A stretch of 22,737 nucleotides of DNA from Hyphomonadaceae bacterium UBA2389 (GTDB lineage: Bacteria; Pseudomonadota; Alphaproteobacteria; Caulobacterales; Aquidulcibacteraceae). Numbering within the stretch: the first letter of the stretch is position 1; each line of letters starts with the position of its first letter. Positions 7,391 to 14,007 of the stretch are shown here, one piece after another. A program made the translations under genes and the position numbers. The DNA lies in assembly GCA_002343395.1 (NCBI GenBank), contig DDSN01000124.1, forward strand, positions 150 to 22,886, read 5' to 3'. The notes under the pieces were generated by a model that worked only from the letters and a program-made list of their open reading frames with translations, ran no database searches and was not told the DNA's origin.

Positions 7391-8005
7391 TTATTGCTCC
7401 CCAATCCCCGACAAGTGCAGATCGCGAATCCAACCGTTGCGGCGGCCGCTGTCGCGTTCGACATAAACCCAATCGATCAAATACTCTGGGTCGAAGGGAT
7501 CCTCTAGCGGCGCATACTCGATTTCTGAACCAAGCTCGCGGTAACCGAGCTCCACCATTCTACCCTTGTGCCATATCAGCGTGTCACAGGTGTTCTCATC
7601 CCTACAGAACTCGGCGGCATACACTTCGTCGCCAACATCTACGCCACCGACAGCGCGCCGCATCACGCCTCGTAGCGCTCTCAAATGCCTTTCGTACCGG
7701 ACTGCGTTCACCCATTCGTCCTCCGCGAGCTGATCGACGATCGGCGCGTTAATGCGCGGCTCAGCGTAAACATCGATCTCGGTATTCGCGCGCCAACGCC
7801 CCGGGAAGTTAGCGCATCTGGGGCACCACATGTCTCGCATCGGCATGGTAATGTAACCGCCCTCGACAAAGAGCGGCGTCGGCAGGGCGTCTTGCGCTGG
7901 TTGCGGCTCGCTTGCCTGCACCTGACGAAGGGTTGCGGCGTCCATCTGCGCGCAGGCGCCGACGAGCGACAAGAGCGCCGCCCCAAACACCAATACAGCC
8001 CGCAT
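7391..8005 (-). CDS. SH3b-like lipoprotein, function unknown (first gene of a lipoprotein pair)
   Basis: A 204-aa putative lipoprotein. MRAVLVFGAALLSLVGAC carries a lipobox (Cys18). Residues 58-65 hold MWCPRCAN, a CxxC pair that could be a disulfide or metal site. The stretch IDVYAEPRINAPIVDQLAEDEWVNAV looks like the first strands of an SH3b domain. A second such end is IDWVYVERDSGRRNGWIRDLHL, where the W...GW-I pattern is the usual SH3b close. The start at 8005 has GGGGAG about 8 nt upstream. The stop TAA is immediately followed by the ATG of the next lipoprotein gene, with zero nt between. A 30-bp inverted repeat lies upstream of the start. Not assigned to a named family. Confidence 0.75.
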   Translation of the reverse strand: MRAVLVFGAALLSLVGACAQMDAATLRQVQASEPQPAQDALPTPLFVEGGYITMPMRDMWCPRCANFPGRWRANTEIDVYAEPRINAPIVDQLAEDEWVNAVRYERHLRALRGVMRRAVGGVDVGDEVYAAEFCRDENTCDTLIWHKGRMVELGYRELGSEIEYAPLEDPFDPEYLIDWVYVERDSGRRNGWIRDLHLSGIGEQ

Positions 8006-8034
8006 GAAGCTTGCTCCCCGGCCCCGTCGCGAAT

Positions 8035-8064
8035 CGACGCTAGCAAATTAGATTTGCGGCGTCG
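8035..8064. repeat. 30-bp two-part inverted repeat upstream of the lipoprotein pair
   Basis: CGACGC (8035-8040) pairs with GCGTCG (8059-8064), and inside it GCAAAT (8043-8048) pairs with ATTTGC (8052-8057) around the triplet TAG. Twelve base pairs are interrupted only by TA opposite G. It begins 30 nt upstream of the ATG at 8005 on the minus strand. It could be a 5'-UTR hairpin or an operator. There is no T tract on either side, so a terminator is unlikely. Confidence 0.6.
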
Positions 8065-8153
8065 CGGAGCGAGACAGCCATGTTATCGCTCGTACATCGC
8101 GCTTGCAGATGCCCGTCCAGGCGCAATGGCAACGAACGAGCCGGAAGCAGACA

Positions 8154-8372
8154 CTAGCGTCGCTGCGGCTGGCAGCGTTCGCCTTCAAAGAGCACAGTCA
8201 CCCGGACTAGGCCCGTGTTGGCGATGGAGATTTGCTCTCCTTCCACTCGCACCTCTAGACCGAAGTCGGGTGGTGGACGAAGCGGATGGCCCTCTGCAGC
8301 GAAGGTTGCGCTGCGCTGGTCACTGCCGCCGCCGAGAAGCAGCGGCGAAGAATTGGACAAGTCGGAGTTCAT
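8154..8372 (-). CDS. Doubtful small ORF, 72 aa, possible remnant
   Basis: A weak candidate on the minus strand, facing away from the plus-strand lipoprotein gene that starts at 8410. The C-terminal half (FGLEVRVEGEQISIANTGLVRVTVLFEGERC) reads like two or three beta strands with plausible hydrophobic alternation, which is why it is kept. There is no good ribosome site before the ATG at 8372; an in-frame ATG at 8435 would overlap the neighbouring gene's 5' end. No signal peptide or known domain is visible. It may be a decayed gene fragment or a chance frame in GC-rich DNA. The rest of the 8006-8409 gap holds only the inverted repeat at 8035-8064. Confidence 0.3.
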   Translation of the reverse strand: MNSDLSNSSPLLLGGGSDQRSATFAAEGHPLRPPPDFGLEVRVEGEQISIANTGLVRVTVLFEGERCQPQRR

Positions 8373-8409
8373 CCCGCACCATCCGGCGACATTCAGGGGG
8401 AGAGTCGTT

Positions 8410-8979
8410 ATGAAAACTGTGTTCGCGTTGATCATGCTCGGTGCAGTCGTCGCGTGTTCGCCAGCCGCGCCGCCGGCGGCGCCCGATCCTGCCGCTCCCG
8501 ATACCGCCGCGCCTTACGCCTTCACGGCTGGCGATCCTCCGGCGACGCCGGCGGCGAGCGCTGGAAGCGCGGACGCGCTCGGCTCTGGATGCGCGCCAAA
8601 TGCGGACACGTTGCCCGACGGCGCCTGGTTTGGATACGCCACGCGCTGGGATGCGGCGGGCATCGATTTCGACCTTGCCTGCTTCTATGTGGGCGACGCC
8701 GCCGCCGCGCAGGCAACCGCCCACAACGAAGAGTTCGTGAACGACTATTATCTCGTCAACAACGCGACGACGATCCGCCGTTTGGATGTCGCTGCGAACG
8801 CCACGGCCTATCGGTTGTCAACAGCGGGCGGCGTCGCTCTGGAGCGCACGACGTACGCAGACGTCGTCGCCAACCCCGGAGAGGCGACCGCCTCGTTTTG
8901 CCCGGGCGAGCTGTGCGCGGTCTGGGTGTTCGTCAACGACGGCCGCGTGACCGAAGTGATGCAGCAGTTCTTTCCCTAG
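8410..8979 (+). CDS. Lipoprotein of unknown function with Ala/Pro-rich N-terminal spacer
   Basis: A 189-aa putative lipoprotein. MKTVFALIMLGAVVAC gives lipidation at Cys16. Residues 17-60 are an Ala/Pro/Asp spacer typical of surface-tethered proteins. The folded part (about 62-189) has four Cys in suggestive pairs (SGCAPN, LACFYVG, ASFCPGELCAVW), aromatic-rich segments and a final VWVFVNDGRVTEVMQQFFP strand pair. The start is supported by GGGGGAG about 7 nt upstream. It is a single plus-strand gene facing the TonB receptor gene tail-to-tail across the 8980-9072 gap. I do not recognise the family; exported localisation is the only safe statement. Confidence 0.75.
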   Translation: MKTVFALIMLGAVVACSPAAPPAAPDPAAPDTAAPYAFTAGDPPATPAASAGSADALGSGCAPNADTLPDGAWFGYATRWDAAGIDFDLACFYVGDAAAAQATAHNEEFVNDYYLVNNATTIRRLDVAANATAYRLSTAGGVALERTTYADVVANPGEATASFCPGELCAVWVFVNDGRVTEVMQQFFP

Positions 8980-9015
8980 CGCGCTCAGTCGGCGCAGCTC
9001 ACGCCTTGCACGTTC

Positions 9016-9052
9016 AAAAAGAAAACGCCGGCCCCTCGCGGCGCCGGCGTTT
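9016..9052 (-). terminator. Rho-independent terminator of the TonB-dependent receptor gene
   Basis: A perfect 10-bp stem (AAACGCCGGC at 9023-9032 with GCCGGCGTTT at 9043-9052) with a 10-nt loop, 21 nt after the receptor stop codon. On the minus strand it is followed by TCTTTTT. The complementary A-rich flank means it mainly serves the minus strand, though the plus-strand lipoprotein gene also ends just upstream of it. Confidence 0.85.
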
Positions 9053-9072
9053 CACAAGATGGCGTTCCTGCG

Positions 9073-11436
9073 TCAGAAGCGGAAGCTGACCTCCGCGCCA
9101 TACATACGCGGCTCATTGAAGTTTGCGTAATCGCCGATGGCGTTTGTACCGCGCCGCAGCTCGTCCGAGCGGCGGTAGATGTGCTCTTCGTTCAGCAGAT
9201 TGCGCGACCACAACGAGAACGTCATCTCTCGCCCTTCGCCGACATCCATGCCGGCCAGCGCCACGCGGCCGTTGACGATGAACGAGTCATCGGTCTCCAG
9301 GCTTGACTGCTCGAAGCTCTGCGTGCCGTCCGCGTAGTTGGCGTCGAGGTGCGCGCGCACTTCGGCCCAACCCAGCGGGAACGTGTAGTCGACGGCCGCG
9401 TTGAAGGTGTTGAACGGCGTGTAGATGATATACACGGGTTGAACTGTTCCGCATGCTGGGCAAGCCGGCGAGGCCGGGAACGGATTCAGCGCCGGCGGCA
9501 CGTTCGTGTCCGTGTAGGCGTACGCGAACGTAAACGTGAGGTTTTCCGTCGCTTCCCAGGTCAGATCGAGCTCAGCGCCGCGGATTTCGGTCACGCCCGG
9601 CGCGTTCACGGTTTCCACCGTGTTGCGGTTCGAGCCGCTGACCGGATCCGGCGCCACAAGCGTGAACTCGATCTGGCTGTTGGTGCGCTCCATGTTGAAC
9701 AACGCGACGTTCATCCGCAGTTGGTCGAACAGCATGGCCTTCAAGCCGAGTTCGAATGACTCGACTTCTTCCGACGCAAACGGCGTGTAGGTCAGCGAGC
9801 GCGAGTTGGCGCCGCCCGCGCGATAGCCCGTCGCGTACGTGCCGTACACGTTGATGTCCTGCGACAAATCATATGCGACCGTCGCCACGGGGTCGAAGCG
9901 GCTCTCTTCGAGGTCGAAGGAATAGTTCCGCGCCTGGTTGGCGACGCGGTACAGCGTCCCGTGCTTTTCGTCCCAGGTTTGGCGTCCGCCGAGCGTGATG
10001 TGCAGGGCATCGTCGAGGATAGGCGGCGTGTACGTCGTGTGCACGAAAATTCCCGAGCTCTCGGAGTGCGCGACGCTGCCGCGATCGATCGAACGGAACC
10101 CGTGCTCCGACCCCGGGAAGGTGCGTGGATCGAGCACGACATAGTCGCCGTTGGACCCGATCCAGCGGAGCGTGCTTGGCGTCGCGGCTTCTTCCCACGC
10201 CTTTTCGTTGAAGTAGTAGGCGCCGATCACGTAATCGAGGCGATCGTCGAACGCCGTGCCAACCAATTGGAACTCTTGGCTGCGCTGGAGCTGCTCCATG
10301 TCGGAAAGGCTGTAGCGCGAGAAATTGCGCGCCGAGGAATCGGCGGGCGCGTTCGGCTGAAACACGGGAGCGCGGTTGGGACCGCCGGAATTGTCCCACT
10401 GCTCGACTGTGACCTCGCGGTACGCGGTGATCGAGCGGAGCTCCAGATCAGGTGTGATTTCCCAGTTCATATGCAACGAATGCCCTAGCGTTTCATCGAC
10501 GCTCGGTTGTTGCGGCACGCCGATATCAGCCACATCCTGCCGTTCCGGGTGGACATGGACGTTGGGCGCGAGCGGCGAGATGGTGCCAGACGGACGCGGG
10601 AACGCGGTGGAGACCGGCAATCCGAGCGGATTGTACACCACGAGCTGGCTGAGGAACGGCGTGGTTTCGCTGTGGCCGGTGTCGAAAGCATACTGCGCGC
10701 TGAAGCCGTCGACGGGCTCCCACAGCGCGGCGGCGCGGAAACCATTGCGGTTGAGGTAGTTCCAGCCGGTTGCTCCATCGAGCGGGTTCTCGGTGGTTTC
10801 ATCGTGATACTGAACCGCGCCATCCAACTTGATGCTGATGCCCGCGACTTCCGGCAGGTCAAGGTGCGCCTCGGCGCTGTGACCGTTAAAGTTCGCGATG
10901 CCCGCGGCGGCGCGCAGCTCGAACTCGCCAGTGGGGCGTCGCGTCACCATGCTGACCGCGCCGCCTTCGGTGTTGCGGCCGAAGAGCGTGCCTTGCGGCC
11001 CCTTCAGGACCTCAACCCGTTCGAGGTCGAGCATCGCGGCGTTGAGGCCTTGCTGACGACCGAGGTAGACGCCGTCGAGGTAGACGCCCACGCCCTGTTC
11101 ACGAGCCGGCTGGTTGGCGTCGTTCGGCACGATGCCGCGAATGCCGACCGTGAGCGCGCTTTGGCGCGACTCGAACGTCGACATGCGCAAGCTGGGGATC
11201 GCGCCGTCCGTGAGGTCCAACAAGTCCTGCACGTGCCGATCTTCCATCACCGAGGCGTTAAGCACGGAGATCGCGATCGGCGTGTCCTGAAGATCGGTCT
11301 CCCGCTTGGTCGCGGTGACGATGATCATGTCCTCCGGCGACTCTTCTTGAGCGAAAGCTGGTCCGGCGCAAAGGCTGCCGACACTTGACAGCGCGCCGAG
11401 CATAAGCAAACGGCGCAGCGACATTTTGGAACGCAT
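9073..11436 (-). CDS. TonB-dependent outer-membrane receptor
   Basis: A 787-aa outer-membrane receptor that would import a ligand using ExbBD-TonB energy. Signal peptide at residues 1-29, ending AGPAFAQ. A TonB-box-like IIVTATKRE follows near residue 38, then the plug domain (QDTPIAISVL; GIRGIVPND; VGVYLDGVYLGRQQG; LERVEVLKGPQGTLFGRNTEGGAV, a very typical plug motif). From about residue 160 come alternating amphipathic strands of a 22-strand barrel, ending in the terminal aromatic GAEVSFRF that directs barrel assembly. A GGGGG lies about 6 nt before the ATG at 11436. No N-terminal secretin/TonB extension for sigma/anti-sigma signalling is seen. There is no transporter, siderophore or glycan gene beside it, so the substrate is unknown. 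Relatives of this plug type are abundant in Sphingomonadales and Caulobacterales. Confidence 0.93.
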   Translation of the reverse strand: MRSKMSLRRLLMLGALSSVGSLCAGPAFAQEESPEDMIIVTATKRETDLQDTPIAISVLNASVMEDRHVQDLLDLTDGAIPSLRMSTFESRQSALTVGIRGIVPNDANQPAREQGVGVYLDGVYLGRQQGLNAAMLDLERVEVLKGPQGTLFGRNTEGGAVSMVTRRPTGEFELRAAAGIANFNGHSAEAHLDLPEVAGISIKLDGAVQYHDETTENPLDGATGWNYLNRNGFRAAALWEPVDGFSAQYAFDTGHSETTPFLSQLVVYNPLGLPVSTAFPRPSGTISPLAPNVHVHPERQDVADIGVPQQPSVDETLGHSLHMNWEITPDLELRSITAYREVTVEQWDNSGGPNRAPVFQPNAPADSSARNFSRYSLSDMEQLQRSQEFQLVGTAFDDRLDYVIGAYYFNEKAWEEAATPSTLRWIGSNGDYVVLDPRTFPGSEHGFRSIDRGSVAHSESSGIFVHTTYTPPILDDALHITLGGRQTWDEKHGTLYRVANQARNYSFDLEESRFDPVATVAYDLSQDINVYGTYATGYRAGGANSRSLTYTPFASEEVESFELGLKAMLFDQLRMNVALFNMERTNSQIEFTLVAPDPVSGSNRNTVETVNAPGVTEIRGAELDLTWEATENLTFTFAYAYTDTNVPPALNPFPASPACPACGTVQPVYIIYTPFNTFNAAVDYTFPLGWAEVRAHLDANYADGTQSFEQSSLETDDSFIVNGRVALAGMDVGEGREMTFSLWSRNLLNEEHIYRRSDELRRGTNAIGDYANFNEPRMYGAEVSFRF

Positions 11437-11665
11437 GGAGACCCCCGGTCGTTAATCTTGACTGGTTGCGGCTCCACGCCTCAAAGGCCCGCGATTATCG
11501 CGCGGGCGCCCACGAAGAACCCCAACGCGGCGCCTCAGACCATGAGAACATCACAGTGACGCTACGATTTTGCGAAAGTCTTGTGACGATTGGCCGTTGG
11601 GGACGGTTCCAAACCGAAACGCGCGGGCCTATGTTGAATCCAGTTGCGTTTGCGGAGAATTGCCC

Positions 11666-11839
11666 GTGGGCTTCTGGATCAGCATAGCGGTCATGATCGT
11701 GATCGTGGTCGGCGTCTCGGTTCTGGTCGGCATGAACGTCAAGGACAGTCGCAAGCACCGAGTCTCGCGCGATGAGATGATGGCGCTCAAAACATCCGGC
11801 GCGTTCAAGGAACGCAAGTCGTCCATGAACGGCGACTGA
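11666..11839 (+). CDS. Small single-span membrane protein (57 aa), GTG start
   Basis: One predicted transmembrane helix at residues 3-23 (FWISIAVMIVIVVGVSVLVGM), followed by a basic, charged cytoplasmic-looking tail (KDSRKHRVSRDEMMALKTSG...KERKSS). The GTG at 11666 is chosen because GGAGAA lies 7 nt upstream and the hydrophobic segment starts right after it; a TTG-initiated extension to 11570 adds a polar segment without a ribosome site. Its TGA shares one base with the ATG of the methionine sulfoxide reductase gene, so the two are almost certainly translationally coupled. Function unknown; the neighbour suggests only co-expression. Confidence 0.7.
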   Translation: MGFWISIAVMIVIVVGVSVLVGMNVKDSRKHRVSRDEMMALKTSGAFKERKSSMNGD

Positions 11840-12336
11840 TGGCGGAAGCCCGCGTCCACTTACCCGACGACAAAGCCGAGCGTTACGCCGCATTGCGGGC
11901 GGAGATCGCCGCCGTCGTTTCAGGCGAATCGAACATCATCGCCCGCTATGCGAGCGCGGCGTGCTTGCTCGCGCACGCTTTTCCGGATCGCTTCTTCTGG
12001 ACCGGGTTCTACCTAGTCGACGAGACGAAGCGAGATGAACTCGTCGTTGGTCCCTATCAGGGCACACTGGGCTGCCTGCGCATCCCCTTCGGCAAGGGCG
12101 TGTGTGGCGCGGCGGCGGCGCGACGTGAAACCATCGTCGTGCCCGACGTTCACGCCTTCCCCGGACACATCGCCTGCGACAGCCGTTCGAACTCGGAAAT
12201 CGTCGTGCCAGTGTTCAACGCCGCGGGCGCGCTCGCCGCGGTTCTCGATGTAGACTCGACCCAGTTCAATGCATTCGATGATGTCGACAAAGCGGGGCTG
12301 GAAGCCATTTGCGCCGACCTGCTCACATCGGCTTAG
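11839..12336 (+). CDS. msrC: Free methionine-(R)-sulfoxide reductase (fRMsr, GAF domain)
   Basis: A cytosolic enzyme that reduces free L-methionine-(R)-sulfoxide to methionine with thioredoxin-type reductant. The 165-aa single GAF domain is the usual family length. Signature stretches: WTGFYLVD near residue 54, VGPYQGTLGCLRIPFGKGVCG (residues 70-90) and FPGHIACDSRSNSEIVVP (107-123). The three redox cysteines of the family are present as Cys79, Cys89 and Cys113 (corresponding to Cys84, Cys94 and Cys118 in E. coli). The start overlaps the stop of the upstream 57-aa membrane-protein gene, and the stop is 6 nt from the GST-like gene, so all three look like one operon. The gene symbol follows the E. 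coli enzyme; the activity assignment is firm from the Cys pattern. Confidence 0.93.
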   Translation: MAEARVHLPDDKAERYAALRAEIAAVVSGESNIIARYASAACLLAHAFPDRFFWTGFYLVDETKRDELVVGPYQGTLGCLRIPFGKGVCGAAAARRETIVVPDVHAFPGHIACDSRSNSEIVVPVFNAAGALAAVLDVDSTQFNAFDDVDKAGLEAICADLLTSA

Positions 12337-12342
12337 ACGATC

Positions 12343-12999
12343 GTGCAAATTTACGGCCACCCATTTTCGTCCTACACGTGGAAGGTGTTGATCGCGCTCT
12401 ATGAGCGCGGCGCGCCTTTTCAGTTCATGACGTTGGGGCCGGATCATTCGGACAACACTGAATTTGTCGCGCGCGCGGCGCCGACGGGCCAGTTCCCAGT
12501 TCTCGTCGATCGCGGCCGCGTGGTGATCGAATCCGCGGCGATCATCGAGTACCTCGATCTCCATCACGGATCGGCGCCGCCAATGGTTCCCGCCGACTCG
12601 TGCGCCGCGATCGAAGCACGGCAGATGGACGGCGTGTTCGACGATTACGTGATGGCGCCGGTGCAGCGCATGGTCGCCGCCGCATTGCGCGAGGAAGCGA
12701 AACGCGATCCCCATGTCGAGGCGGAAGTGAGAGCCGCGCTGGACAAGAGCTATGCGTGGCTCGATCGGTGGATGACGAACCGCACCTGGGCCGCGAACGA
12801 AGTCTTCAGCATCGCTGATTGTGCGGCGGCGCCAGCGCTCTTCTACGCGCATTGGGCGTTCCCGATCCCGGCCGCGCACGCCGCGCTGCGCGGCTATCGC
12901 GCGCGCCTGCTCGCCCGGCCGTCGATCGCGCGCGTCATCGACGAAGCGCGGCCGTGGCGCGAGTACTTCCCGCTGCGGGGCCGCGGTTCGCCGGATTGA
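12343..12999 (+). CDS. Glutathione S-transferase family protein (GTG start)
   Basis: A 218-aa protein with an N-terminal thioredoxin-like domain (residues 1-76) and an all-helical C-terminal domain. It opens IYGHPFSSYTWKVLIAL (candidate catalytic Ser9 or Ser10), has the cis-Pro motif QFPVL (Pro52) and the glutathione-binding pair Glu63-Ser64 in VVIESAAIIEYLD. The C-terminal domain has WAANEVFSIADCAAAPAL, matching the conserved GST N-capping region (S-x-A-D). GTG is the only sensible start, 6 nt after the reductase stop codon, with no strong Shine-Dalgarno of its own; reinitiation is likely. Coupling to the methionine sulfoxide reductase suggests an oxidant or electrophile response. The substrate class is not predictable. 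Confidence 0.9.
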   Translation: MQIYGHPFSSYTWKVLIALYERGAPFQFMTLGPDHSDNTEFVARAAPTGQFPVLVDRGRVVIESAAIIEYLDLHHGSAPPMVPADSCAAIEARQMDGVFDDYVMAPVQRMVAAALREEAKRDPHVEAEVRAALDKSYAWLDRWMTNRTWAANEVFSIADCAAAPALFYAHWAFPIPAAHAALRGYRARLLARPSIARVIDEARPWREYFPLRGRGSPD

Positions 13000-13056
13000 T
13001 ACGCAACCGCTCCGCCTCGGCTTGCCGCCCGCAACGCAGGCGCTAAACAAGCGCCC

Positions 13057-14007
13057 ATGATCAAGCTTCAGACCGGCCTCCTCCTTTCCCAGATCGCGCA
13101 GCACGCTACGGAAGCCGCGGCCGTCGCAAGCGCGCGCTGGCGGGGATTGGGCAAGAAAAACGACGCCGACCAGGCTGCTGTCGACGCCATGCGCAAGGCA
13201 TTCGCGGAAGCGCCGTTCTCAGGCAAGGTGGTGATCGGCGAAGGCGAGATCGACGAGGCGCCGATGCTCTATATCGGCGAGGAACTCGGCGCGGGCGGCG
13301 TCAAGGTCGACATCGCCGTCGATCCGCTCGAAGGCACCAAACTTTGCGCCAATGACGCGCCGAACGCGATGACTGTGGTGGCGCTGGCGCCGCAAGGCGG
13401 GCTCTTGCACGCGCCCGACATGTACATGGACAAGATCGCGATCGGCCCCGGCTACCCGCCTGGGCTGATCGATCTCGATCTCTCACCCACTGAGAACGTC
13501 GCCCGTCTCGCCCAAGCCAAGGGCGTGCCAGTGAGCGACATCCGCGCCTGCTTACTTGACCGCGACCGCCACGCCGCGATCATCGAGGAGCTGCGCCGCG
13601 CCGGCGTTGGCATTCGCCTCATTCCTGATGGCGATGTCGCGGGCGTGTTCTGGACCACGGAGACAGCGCGGTCTGGCGTCGACATTTATTTCGGGTCCGG
13701 CGGCGCGCCCGAGGGCGTGCTGGCGGCGGCCGCGATCCGTTGCGCGGGCGGGCAGATGCAAGCGCGGTTGCTGCCGGAAAACGAGCAGGAAACCGAACGC
13801 GCCCGCAAGATGGGTCGCGATGTGAGCGCCAAACTCACGCTCGACGACTTGGTTCCCGGCGCGGTCGTGTTCGCGGCGTCCGGCGTAACGGATGGATCGA
13901 TGTTCGAAGGCGTGCGCTTTGGCGACGGCGGGGCGCATGTCGACACATTGATTTGGGACAGTTTCAGCGGCCGCAAAAGCCGCGTGCGGTCGTTCTGGCC
14001 TGTCTAA
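13057..14007 (+). CDS. glpX: Fructose-1,6-bisphosphatase class II (GlpX)
   Basis: A gluconeogenic enzyme hydrolysing fructose-1,6-bisphosphate (in some bacteria also sedoheptulose-1,7-bisphosphate); metal-dependent, with a lithium-sensitive phosphatase fold. At 316 aa it is about the usual length. Motifs: GKVVIGEGEIDEAPMLYIGE (residues 56-75), metal-binding DIAVDPLEGT near 90, GVGIRLIPDGDVAG, and the phosphate-binding SGGAPEGVLAAAAIRCAGG. The ATG at 13057 has only a weak ribosome site but fits the family N-terminus (LLLSQIAQHATEAAAVASARWRGLG). It is 57 nt after the GST gene and may be read through from it. Its stop codon overlaps the stop of the convergent minus-strand S9 gene. Confidence 0.95.
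   Translation: MIKLQTGLLLSQIAQHATEAAAVASARWRGLGKKNDADQAAVDAMRKAFAEAPFSGKVVIGEGEIDEAPMLYIGEELGAGGVKVDIAVDPLEGTKLCANDAPNAMTVVALAPQGGLLHAPDMYMDKIAIGPGYPPGLIDLDLSPTENVARLAQAKGVPVSDIRACLLDRDRHAAIIEELRRAGVGIRLIPDGDVAGVFWTTETARSGVDIYFGSGGAPEGVLAAAAIRCAGGQMQARLLPENEQETERARKMGRDVSAKLTLDDLVPGAVVFAASGVTDGSMFEGVRFGDGGAHVDTLIWDSFSGRKSRVRSFWPV

Noticed and set aside
10507..11388. 293-aa plus-strand open frame
   Set aside because: Mirror of the TonB receptor plug region; no ribosome site or domain.
11551..11559. TCACAGTGA palindrome upstream of the TonB receptor
   Set aside because: Only 9 bp; expected by chance and lacking a second half-site at a regular distance.
12013..13104. 363-aa minus-strand open frame
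   Set aside because: Antisense across fRMsr, GST and the glpX start; no recognisable family, whereas the plus-strand genes are unmistakable.
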